The position numbers and the translations under genes are program-made. The notes beneath the pieces were generated by a model. It saw only the letters and a program-made list of their open reading frames with translations, did not search any database and had not been told where the DNA came from. Positions 1 through 8,562 of a stretch of DNA of 11,876 nt are shown in pieces (position 1 is the stretch's first letter; each line of letters begins with the position of its first letter). The DNA comes from Tieghemiomyces parasiticus. Taxonomy: Eukaryota > Kickxellomycota > Dimargaritomycetes > Dimargaritales > Dimargaritaceae. The stretch covers positions 1 through 11,876 of the forward strand of contig JANBPT010001240.1 of NCBI GenBank assembly GCA_027575765.1. Direction: 5' to 3'.

Positions 1-77
1 TTTTGAATAATCTCGCTTTTAAAGCATATAATTTGGCGATTAGCCGGGAAATAACTTCTTTATTTGAGTGACCTGGT
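1..77 (+). repeat. Left terminal inverted repeat
   Basis: Bases 1-77 equal the reverse complement of 11800-11876 without a mismatch or gap. The outermost bases are TTTTGAATAATC. Identity fails at base 78 (C against T). The repeat is AT-rich at its outer end and contains the central run GCGATTAGCCGGGAA. The terminus does not match a superfamily end signature that I can name with confidence. Confidence 0.97.
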
Positions 78-2584
78 CTGACTCCTGTTTTATATTTTTC
101 GTTTCTAATGTGTTATCGGTGTCATGAATATCACAGTATAATATTTAATCTTATAATGACGTTGTATGGAAAATGGTAACCTGTGAGTCCCGCCTGATAA
201 GTCACAAACTGAATGTGATCAACACTTGGCATCCTATCCAGCTAGTGGACCAGACAAAGCTATCTGTGGCGGTTTTTCAATGAGCTATGCCATATGTTAT
301 TCTTTTTTGGATTCAAGATGTCTCATCTACCATCTGTGATGATGATTATCAGCAATCACAAGCAGAACGCGTGATGACTCATCACTCTTTTCATTGCATA
401 CTGCCCTCTGTACCTTAAACTTGCTCTGCCAATATCGAGTTGCCCACTTTGCCCCCTTGTACCGAGCTTTGGCATTGCAACGTGTCATCCCAGTATTGTA
501 TTTCTCAAGCCCCCATGTCATTGTGGTGGCGGTATTGGTTGTAGGCTTCGCAATTCTTTATGGGACCGTAGAGAGGTTAAACATATCCCTGAATTGGTGT
601 CATCAGAATTTCCTCGCAGCTGTAGCAAACTACAAAGCCTTTTAGCCCTCCGCTGTTAGCAATTGGCCTGGGGTGTCCATCAAATGATAATTGTAATATT
701 GTTTGCTACCCTTTGGGCCTTGGGCAGGGTACCTATCAACTATACAGGATGGATGCAGACTTAGGGTGCCATTGCTGTTGCGCTGCACGCTTTTAGTGAT
801 GAGTTGTAAGGTGCTACGTTGGCGATTTGGTCTAATGTGCTGGAAAATTGTGATCTATAGTGGAATTATCTACCTTCTGCAACCACATGTCCGAGGTTTT
901 TTTGTAGGTGGTTTTGTTCCCAACGCAAGTGGGTTGTATGTAGCTGTGCCCACTGTAGACAAGATCCAAGGGCGATACGTAACCCACAAGCAGGAGTTGG
1001 GTTTTTTTTTTACCCTACAGCGCATAAAGAGGCTACTGGGTTATTGATATCTAGTATTAATGCTGGGTCATGGTCTCTTACATCATACTCTTACTATTTT
1101 TCCTACATCTTACAAACGTAGAGTAATACCTGGAATACTCGCCTCTTTTAAGTTTTATGTGTTCAATCTATTGGGACATAGGGTTTTGGACTTATGATCC
1201 TATGGACTTTTTAGTGGTACCAGCTATGCTGCTTTTTCTACCATGACGTTTATGGGCTACTTTTTGACCGCTATTTCATTTGGTCATACGGACTCGAACT
1301 TGTGGGAGGCATTCTAGCGGTTGGTCAGTCACTACAAGGACTGCACTGTGCCACTGCCTCAACTTACATACTGCCTCCTGCTCACTCTATTCAGTGATGT
1401 CCTGTAATGGAGGGTTGATGTCGAAGAAGGGTGAATCAAAGCTAAGCAATATGGGAATGGTGATTTGCACCGCCTTTGTTTGCCTCAGCGACCCCTCTCC
1501 CGCTTTCCCACACACCACTGTGATGATTATTTTTCTATATAGAATGTTCGGTGAAACCCCAACCACAAAGTCTGCTTGGTCAACTTTCAAGTCCAGCACA
1601 GATAAAAAATTGATAAGGTATTTGACTCGACGGGTTTCAAGGTATGGGACAAAGGAAAATCGAGACTGTTAACCACCACCAATGGTACCAAGGGTCGAAA
1701 GGAAGCGAACTTCAATTTCCAGTAGTAGTGGCAGGGCCTTGCCAGGCTTGGTATAGAAGGGTCGACGCCAAGATAGAGCATTTGGGCTCTTCAACGAATG
1801 CTGAGATAGGCAGAGGGTTGACATAACTGAACGCCGTCCAGGGTGCTGATGCAGGTACATATTATCCAGGCGACATACTTGGCCCGCAGTTCATATGTAT
1901 AACACTTTGGTCATTAATATCAGGCAGCCGGAAAACGTGGTCTCAAAATCTACGATACCAATCGGAGTTTTTTTTTTAGAAAAACAATCCTGACAAGGGT
2001 TCCCAGTGAAATTATTTCCGTGGGAAATTCGCAGTTCCGCGGCTCGAAGTTCACCCGAAAAACTGCAGTTGGCACTGGTTGGTGTAGACCGGCACTGTGC
2101 TGGGTAGCCTGGTAGTCTAAATCACGCTATAACCACCGTTATGCAATTCTGAATGCGGGTATATTTTTTCGTCATTCCGGTTTTACCCTCGGCTTAGGGT
2201 GATTGCCGCACTATTAGCTGTTGACAGGGGAGTGCATATAGCGCTCGAGACCTAAGTTAAGCTTGTCAGAAATAGTTTCCCCGGGTCTATATCTATCCAT
2301 ACGGTGATTGGGTTAAATATTCTCCGACACGGAAAATAGGACCAATCAGGGAAATACAACCCCGGGCCTTTCGGGCTGGCCCATTGTGATGTGAACACTG
2401 TGTGGTAAGAGTCGGAACACTACGCCTACTAAACACATAGCGGCAAGGCTGGCAAAATTAAGGAGACATGACCCCCAGGTGGCGCCATTGTTGGTTACAT
2501 AAGGGCCATTCAGCAAGACCGTCATCTGCTGGGAGGTCAACTTGGTTTAAGGCCTAGGGAGAATGTGCACAGCTACCTTATGCG
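78..2584. other. Gene-poor left arm, no recognisable gene
   Basis: About 2.5 kb with no open frame longer than about 130 codons on either strand. The longer short frames begin with TTG rather than ATG and show no family motif. Base composition is fairly AT-rich and CpG is present at modest frequency (for example three to four per 60 bases at 2041-2340), unlike the block that follows. Two T10 tracts occur at 1002-1011 and 1968-1977. On the minus strand around 300-520 and 830-1020 there are short Lys/Arg-rich stretches with scattered Cys and His that could be remains of a gene, but they are broken by stops and frame changes and I cannot assign them. A decayed transposase could lie here; nothing I can read proves it. 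Confidence 0.5.
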
Positions 2585-4239
2585 AAAGGTTCATGAAATG
2601 TAGGAAGATACATCACAGATGGGACTTACTCTACAGCTATGGAACCTTTGGCTGTTAAATTTATACAGATGCTCAGATTTTCCTGTTGCGGGTCCCTAAA
2701 CTGGGCAGTGGCTTGCCTTGGTAGGGGTTTTTACTTCCAGGATATGCTAGCCTGATAGTAACCAGGTGGAACCTCTTGCCAAAACACTACCAATTAGGCC
2801 CCTGTTAGGGACAGAGGGTGCCCACTATGCTAGCTTGTTTCTACTATCAGCCCACATTGGCCAGTGGACTATTGAGGAAGGATGCAAGGCATGTACCTGC
2901 CCTTCACTCTCTCCTATACATGTCCATTTTTGGCAAAAGCCAAAGCACATTACTCAGCATTGCTGTCATCACCAAAGTAGTAGAGTGGGAAGAGGAGATT
3001 GAACATGTTCCTTACCTGAAAGTAGCCAGGCAGTACATTAGCTAGCATGGCAGGGAGCAGTGGAATATAGATTTCTATTGTCACAAGGTATGGAATTGTC
3101 TGCCCATATAGTGGATGTGTGCCCTTTACAGGCCACAGAGTCAGGCTCTATTAATTGTGTCTACAGCATACCCACAACAAACTGCGTAACAATTTCCCCC
3201 TATTCCACCTCTTGGCAAACCCACCCCCAGTGTTTCTAACCTTCACCTACTACCATGTGCCATACTAGCGATATGCAACCTTGCCATTCCAATCCACTTA
3301 TATTGTGAGCATTGGGCATATATATTCAGGCTTATAGTGGTGGTTTTTGGGCTGGTATACCAATTTAAGGGTGTGGATATCAATGCACAGCATGTCAAGG
3401 TTCTCAACTACCCCACAATAACTGTGACATTGAATCTGGAACCATGTGAGGGCAGCTGTGCAGCAATTCACTGTCTAAATGACAGCCCTATATACTCTGT
3501 CCATTGTTAGGGGTGTCTGTAATTGGTTATGACCTGTTCATTGGTAGACTTTTCCCCAGCCATTGGCCCCACAGAAGATGATAAAGTTGTCTCCAATGGT
3601 ACCAGATCAGTTCAATTTACCAGCTGGTAGGCCACAACAGACCCTTAATCTTGGTCAGTCTATGTAGATGTCTGTCAGACCATTCTGTTCCTGTTCCTCA
3701 GTGGCCACACCTTGGAGATTTGTGTACTCAGGCCGCTCAGTAGTCCTACAACAATTCTGAGCACATATAAGGACATCTAAACTTGCTGCTCTTCCCCACA
3801 TTGTACCTTGTACAGCTAAAATGTTAAACCTCTTAACGTGGCAATGAAACACTGTCAACATTATTGTCAATCCCCAACAGCCCTAACCAGTTGGTCCAGA
3901 CAGTGTGGAACCCACCAATGGTATACCTTTGCTTCAATCACACTATTGGCCGAGCAGCCAACAATGACAGACCAATACAGGGGTCAAGGCATGGCACTGT
4001 GCTTATGCCATCCCAAAAGATAACAGATTATTTGCCCACATGAATTCCTCTGCATTGATAGGCAGTAATGAAAAGCACACAGGAGTCATTTCCAAGTGGC
4101 TCCAATGCAACTAGCAGGTCTAACATGGAATCAATTTGCACACCTTGGCTTGGCCATTCCCCCTACTGAGATTTACAACATCTCCAGGTGCTGCTGGCAC
4201 CATCTGGTACCTACTCATTGGAACCACTCCATACTTGCT

Positions 4240-4605
4240 GCTACACCCCCTTTGCAGTAGCTATTGGTTTTTTCTATTAGGCAGTCTCAATCCCAATCTC
4301 TGACCCCCCCTACTACCACTAAGTTTACACTGTACTTGATTACCAAAATTATATGTATTTCCTTCTCTGCCCCTTCTAGAGCCTCCCCTTTCTTACTCTT
4401 TTAAAAATGGCAGCTGTACTGATACTAGGCCCAAGTCTAATACCATGCCCAAAAGGTTTTTCTACTATTACAGAATTTATGGTTCTGAAATAGCAGACTT
4501 GGACTTTACCTTGGGATAATCTAATGTGATGGTTCCCAATCACCACAGCAGCCACTATGTTGAGTGCCGCACTCAAGGCCCATTAATCAAACTCGCCCTC
4601 CTCCT
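4240..4605 (+). pseudogene. Decayed gag-like fragment, CpG-poor copy, interrupted
   Basis: This segment aligns to 6015-6250 in the same orientation. The clearest part is 4333-4410 against 6113-6190, at roughly 80% identity, with most differences being transitions, usually T here where the other copy has C. Translated, both copies share a Ser/Pro/Thr-rich stretch ending in the common word RASPF. This copy is split by a foreign insertion of about 130 bp (about 4420-4552) and then resumes through the region corresponding to the zinc-knuckle remnant (about 4553-4605). Homology may extend upstream to about 4140, but weakly. The gag assignment rests on the better second copy with its knuckle-like and protease-like motifs, so it is inference. 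It has stops in every frame and is not expressed as a protein. Confidence 0.45.
4420..4552 (+). repeat. Short dispersed repeat, copy 1 (inserted in gag-like fragment)
   Basis: About 130 bp present here but absent from the equivalent place in the second gag-like copy (between about 6190 and 6195). It matches the reverse complement of 4773-4901 at about 74% identity; the best-kept stretches are TGGACTTTACCTT and CCCAATCACCACAG. The flanks AGCTGTACT (left) and AGCAGCCACT (right) resemble the uninterrupted AGCTGTCACT of the other copy, so a decayed 9-10 bp target duplication is possible. It could be a MITE, SINE fragment or solo-LTR piece; it encodes nothing recognisable. Confidence 0.7.
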
Positions 4606-4772
4606 CTTCTTACAAAGACCCACAACCTCCATTATGGCCTTGTCAATGGACAGTATGCACCATTAAAGTATCTCCAAGACATTCTTCAAGGTATTGGAGC
4701 CTGTGAAATAGCTGCCACAACAGTGGCTGAAGTGGCTTCCTTCCCTCCCCACCTGTACCTGTTGCTAACTAT

Positions 4773-4901
4773 CCTACTGTGGTGATTGGGCACAACTGCA
4801 ATAGGATATCCTAAGGTAAAGTCCAGGTCTACTGTATCAGAACTAGAAATTATGTGATAGTAGACTAGCCTTTCTTGAAATGAAGTTGGGCTTGGGCCCA
4901 A
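4773..4901 (-). repeat. Short dispersed repeat, copy 2 (inverted)
   Basis: The reverse complement of this stretch aligns along its full length with 4420-4552 with one small gap and about 74% identity. The two copies are inverted with about 220 bp between them, so they could form a long imperfect hairpin in RNA or single-stranded DNA. The outer end contains the perfect 10-bp palindrome TTGGGCCCAA. Their divergence indicates old insertions or different subfamilies. Confidence 0.7.
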
Positions 4902-5084
4902 TTTCCACTCAATGGGTAATGGGCAACAGGCATTGGATAATGGGTTACAAACTTTGGTCAACAAAACTAGCCAAATATATTTATATCTATAAATGTACTA
5001 AAGATAGAAGCACTATTAGCCACATTCTAGTGTTTAATAATTAAATACTTCTTGGGTTTTAGATTATTTAGAATGGGTCAAGGG

Positions 5085-5960
5085 CGTTGTTTATTTAGTT
5101 GGTACCAATGAGGGTATTATACAACTTTCGAAAATACTATGCAGATGCCGTTAAAACATTAGGCAGAATGCATAATATGGACGAATAGGTATACTATAAA
5201 TTGACGTAAATGACAGAAGAGGACAGTGAGTGTTACTTGGGGCGTTTTTATCACAGCTTGATAGGTGGTGGTGGTGGTGTAACCTTGCCATCTCTGTGGT
5301 TGGAAAAAAGTTACTGATGAGTCTTGTAATGGTAGTCCAAGAAGATAACAATTCATCAAAGTCAATTATAAGGTATACTTTGTAGTTGACACAATAGTGT
5401 AACTAGGTATGTTTTTCGTTAGGTTGTAGGGCAAAGGGTCCGGAGTACAACTGTTTATTGTATAGTTTCCGCCTGCTTTTTTAGCAGCGCCTCCTTATTA
5501 CCACACACCCGCCACCTTCCCTTTTTCCCACTCGCTGACAGGTACTTATCTCCCAGTACCAGGCTCGATCGGCACACCAACCTACACTCGCCCCAGCCTC
5601 TGCTTTTACCAACTCCGACGCCTAGGCCAAATCTTCCTATGTAGCCAGACTCTTCAAATTCGCCCTCCCTGTTTCTGCTATTCGTCATGACCTAGTCGCT
5701 GCTCTCCAAAGGTTAGAATCGTCAACCTCAACCAGGGCTACCCATTGGATTGACTATTAGGATGGCCCTCACCTCGCTGTCCCATTGGCCCACTGCTCTT
5801 CGAGGCGGTAACCTGCCCCACCTACTGTGCCAGAAATGTGCGCCCCCCCCCCTTCACTGACGCCCATGCGACTATCTGCACCTCGATCCGTCTCCCGGTC
5901 TTGGGCTCTACGGTACACTCTATGCCCGCTTTATCGCAAGTGGCCCTTCTTGGTCAGCAC
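5085..5960. other. Intergenic or decayed DNA, no recognisable gene
   Basis: CpG returns to ordinary frequency here. The first 370 bp are AT-rich and include a (GGT)5 microsatellite at 5264-5278. From about 5460 the plus strand becomes C- and T-rich, with a C10 tract at 5843-5852. Plus-strand translations from about 5700 are Pro/Thr/Ala-rich, which would fit the start of a decayed gag, but stops interrupt every frame. The small minus-strand frames are explained by the pyrimidine bias of the plus strand. Confidence 0.5.
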
Positions 5961-6014
5961 ATCCAACCGCCAGGTATACCCGCCCTTTAGGCCCTGACAC
6001 AAGCAATTGCCACC

Positions 6015-6250
6015 ATCATGCGTGGGCCTTGCAACCGCCGCAGGTACTGGTGTCGTCTACTGGGCGACCTCGATCCAAGCACTAACCCCCAGCATTGTCA
6101 AATTTTCATCATACTTGACTACCACAATTTTATCTACTTCCTTCCCTGCCCTTCCCAGGGCCTCCCCTTTTTTTACGCCTTCTAAAAATAGCTGTCACTA
6201 TGTCGAGTGTCACACTTTAGGCACATTAAATAAGCCCGTTCTCCTCCTCC
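6015..6250 (+). pseudogene. Decayed gag-like fragment, CpG-retaining copy
   Basis: Same fragment as 4240-4605 but without the short-repeat insertion and with normal CpG content. A frame stays open from about 6007 to 6309 but begins with TTG, and the product is Ser/Thr/Pro-rich with no globular domain. Near 6191-6235 two overlapping frames together resemble a retroviral-type CCHC zinc knuckle: C-H-Y in one frame followed by C-R-V-S-H-F-R-H-I-K in the next, as expected if single-base losses broke a motif of the C-x2-C-x4-H type. Basic and Pro-rich residues follow (ARSPPPRG). Both copies keep the same order, which supports common descent. Calling it Ty3/gypsy-like gag is inference from this knuckle and the motif just downstream. 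Confidence 0.4.
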
Positions 6251-6315
6251 ACGAGGTTGTGCACTGGCTCCACGCAATTGGCTGGAGTTCGCCAACAGGA
6301 GCGAGTTGAACATGA

Positions 6316-6411
6316 CGGATGGCGGCACGTGTGGACCGTGGGTTCGCGTCAGGTAGGCCACACTTCCTGTTCAACACGGGCGCTGGGTCCATGGTAAAAT
6401 CAGCTGGCTAA
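6316..6411 (+). pseudogene. Possible retropepsin fragment
   Basis: A short plus-strand frame reads HFLFNTGAGSMV, similar to the active-site signature of retroviral-type aspartic proteases (hydrophobic-hydrophobic-hydrophobic-D-T/S-G-A/S), except that the catalytic Asp is Asn (AAC). The frame closes at TAA 6409-6411. It lies about 120 bp downstream of the zinc-knuckle remnant, the usual gag-to-protease order in Ty3/gypsy elements. The next 500 bp have a long plus-strand frame with two stops (about 6441-6869), but I could not find a reverse transcriptase signature such as a YxDD box. The motif is short and could be chance. Confidence 0.3.
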
Positions 6412-6957
6412 CGTAGGCTCGGGAGATTATCCACCGGTGAATCGTGTTCTAAATGGAAGCCTTGACGGGTTCAGGTCCAATATCCCGCCGCCTATCATTT
6501 TGGGCTAGTTCTCGTCTGGCGTATATGAGCATGATACAAATGCCCTATTGGACCCAATCCCGCTCTCTTCATCTACCTCCCTTCTCCCCCTCGGCGCGGA
6601 CCCCGGAGGCCTGATAGATTTAGGCCGCATCCCGGAATTTAGGGCTAAGGAAGGGCCGGACCGACAGGGGACATTGGGTGTGGCGAGGCCACTGCGATGG
6701 TGACGGAGGTGGAAGCACGCCGTCATCGTTCCCCCACGGGCCCTTTTTCGTAAGCGTTCCATTTTTTTCTCCACCACAGCCTACCTTGACCAAGCGGGGT
6801 GTCCCTTGGGGAATAAAGAGTACGCCTTGAACCGTAACACCTCACTGGTCGACCTTTAACATCGTGTCAGTCCCATGGCCTTGAACTGTAATTCACTGCG
6901 TCCCCCCTATTTCCCGACATAATTCCCACCACAACTTGGACTGTCCATATGTTTGCG

Positions 6958-6964
6958 TATAAAT
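6958..6964 (+). promoter_or_regulatory. TATA-like box
   Basis: TATAAAT sits in otherwise GC-rich sequence and is followed by a pyrimidine-rich tract, an arrangement seen at fungal promoters. It lies 1.6 kb upstream of the regulator start codon, so it would require a long, probably spliced leader or a non-coding transcript. Position and sequence are seen; promoter function is inference. Confidence 0.25.
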
Positions 6965-7642
6965 TGCGGGCCCTTCCCCTGGCCCTCCCGAGCTCCGGTC
7001 CGTCTTCCATCACTTTGCCCTGCAATCCACACCCCCAGTTTAGGTCGCTGCTCGACCTCTAATTATTTTACATTAACTTTTTTTTTTGTAAATTCCATCT
7101 GTTCGCCACTTGGCCTTACCACCATTGTAGCCCGGTTGATTTTATTTCCCACCGCTAAACGCCCGGTCACTTCTCGCCCCCGGCCGAAGTCCGTTTGCGT
7201 TGTGTGTCTTTTAACGTGTATCAACGCCGGCGTCTTCAAAAATGCTTATCACCTGTTCCTTCAAGCTTACGTGTGCTATTTTATCCCGTCGTCCACTTTG
7301 CCTACTAGCTTTGATCGCGCGCTCTCGGAGTCTTCGTGGTTATTAGCGTGCTACTACCCAGCGCCTAACGCTTATCATCGTACAGCCAGTACTGACTAGT
7401 CCCAGCTCTAAACCTACAGGGCCTCGTCACCTTCTCTCGACCCCCTCCAGTCACACTCAGAGGTCTGCTGTCCGTCCACACACACTCCCCTCTCTAACGT
7501 CATTATTTACCCATCACACTAGAGGTCCTCGGCCGAAGCCCTCGCCCCATCTTCCAGTCCCGTCGCCAGCTTTGAAGGGTAGACGTCCCCTCGCCCCACT
7601 GACCCGTGCCCTTTTGACCTTGGTAGGCTTTGCTTGTGCAAG

Positions 7643-7697
7643 GTAAGTCCGTAACCCATAATGGCCATACGTGTAACTCGTCCAGCTGCATGTGTAG
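7643..7697 (+). other. Candidate 55-bp spliceosomal intron
   Basis: The left edge reads CAAG|GTAAGTCC, a perfect match to the fungal donor consensus. The right edge reads TGTGTAG|GT after a TAAC-containing possible branch site about 20 bases upstream. A length of 55 bases is typical of fungal introns. No coding frame flanks it, so if real it would lie in a 5' untranslated leader or a non-coding RNA. Confidence 0.3.
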
Positions 7698-8463
7698 GTA
7701 TGCACTCAAATCATTATTAGATGATACTGATGTCCTTATACACGGGTGTTAAATATCTTGTCCGCTTAGACACTGTGATACAGGGGGGGACCGTGGCTCA
7801 CCTTCACTATGCCCACTTGACCTGGGGGTAAATATACAGTTGATCTTCTGTGGTAAAGTATATTTGTGATCAGAAGTCTGCTCTGCCAGCCCCGTCACTG
7901 GCGCGTGTCACCTTCCCCATCTTCAAGGCTCTGGGTTATTGGCAGTTGTCTTTTTTTCTTGTATTTTAGTTTCTACCTACAACATCTTCAACCCTCGCAC
8001 ACTGGATATCGTTGCCGGTGCAGCATTACCACTTACCCTGTAGAAGGCCCACATTGCCCAGTGCCGGGACTAATCGTCCAATCTATCTCGGCACCTGGCC
8101 GTTCATGACTCCTAGGCGTACAGTTAACGGATCTGTCAGATTAATCCTAGGTATACTAACTCCTGATCGTATCTTACTGGCCCTGTGCCTCCTCTCATAT
8201 ACCCTTCCCACAGATACGTTGGTAATTTTCGTTTGCAAGCGTTCCCCTTCTACCACTACGACCCGCACGGTATTGTCACTCTACCCAATGTCTGTGGACC
8301 TGCCATCGCCTGAACTGCACCCATTCACCTCTGAGGCACTCTGCCCGTTCCCTTGTCCCTTCAACCCACCTTTCACCCAGCTTCAAGCGTTTAAGACACT
8401 AAATACCTAGGATCCTTCCTTGCGCTCATGCTAGATCCAACGTCCCATCGGTACCCGTTCGCA

Positions 8464-8562
8464 ATTTTATACGGCCGTTTTACAAACTACCCGCGTAGCC
8501 TCCGCCCTCCTACACGCGATATTTTTTTCCACTTTCGCTGCTATTAGCTCGTTCTTCCTACA
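8464..8562 (+). promoter_or_regulatory. Proximal promoter / leader of the Zn2Cys6 gene
   Basis: A weak TATA-like TTTATA at 8466-8471 is followed by a C/T-rich stretch, including a T7 run near 8522-8528 and CTCGTTCTTCC just before the start codon. Such pyrimidine tracts often mark initiation zones in fungal genes. It sits about 95 bp upstream of the ATG. No upstream activating site for a named factor was recognised. Confidence 0.25.

Larger units (their letters stand above)
2585..5084. other. Sharply CpG-depleted block
   Basis: By direct reading there are only eight CpG dinucleotides in these 2,500 bases (C at 2689, 3185, 3269, 3734, 3837, 3951, 4568, 4594), although C and G are both common. 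A random sequence of similar composition would hold on the order of 100. TG and CA are abundant, which is the product expected from deamination of methylated CpG. The edges are abrupt: CpG is ordinary before 2583 and again after 5085. The right half contains the gag-like fragment and the two short inverted repeats listed separately. From 2585 to about 4140 I see no gene; all frames are short and broken. Confidence 0.85.
6412..8460. other. Pyrimidine-rich upstream region of the regulator gene
   Basis: About 2 kb without a supportable coding region. Open plus-strand stretches at about 6953-7399 and 8012-8410 begin with TTG and lack family motifs; the strong C+T bias of the plus strand, which removes stop codons, accounts for them. 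A T10 tract lies at 7078-7087. A TATA-like box (6958-6964) and one intron-like segment (7643-7697) fall inside, so part of this region may be promoter or transcribed leader of the downstream gene. Confidence 0.45.

Noticed and set aside
1288..1302. Minus-strand AAGTTCGAGTCC, resembling a tRNA T-loop / B box
   Set aside because: The flanking bases do not form a T stem and no A box or cloverleaf could be traced upstream.
2585..5084. Repeat-induced point mutation (RIP) as the cause of decay
   Set aside because: Classical RIP depletes CpA and raises TpA; here CA and TG are abundant and it is CpG that is missing, which fits methyl-CpG deamination better.
6505..6777. 90-codon basic minus-strand frame
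   Set aside because: It starts with GTG, has no recognisable domain, and faces a longer interrupted plus-strand frame.
6953..7399. 148-codon plus-strand frame
   Set aside because: It starts with TTG, contains no ATG, shows no motif, and lies in pyrimidine-rich DNA where stops are rare by composition.
8012..8410. 132-codon plus-strand frame just upstream of the regulator
   Set aside because: It starts with TTG and has low-complexity Pro/Thr/Leu composition from C+T bias; more likely promoter or leader DNA.
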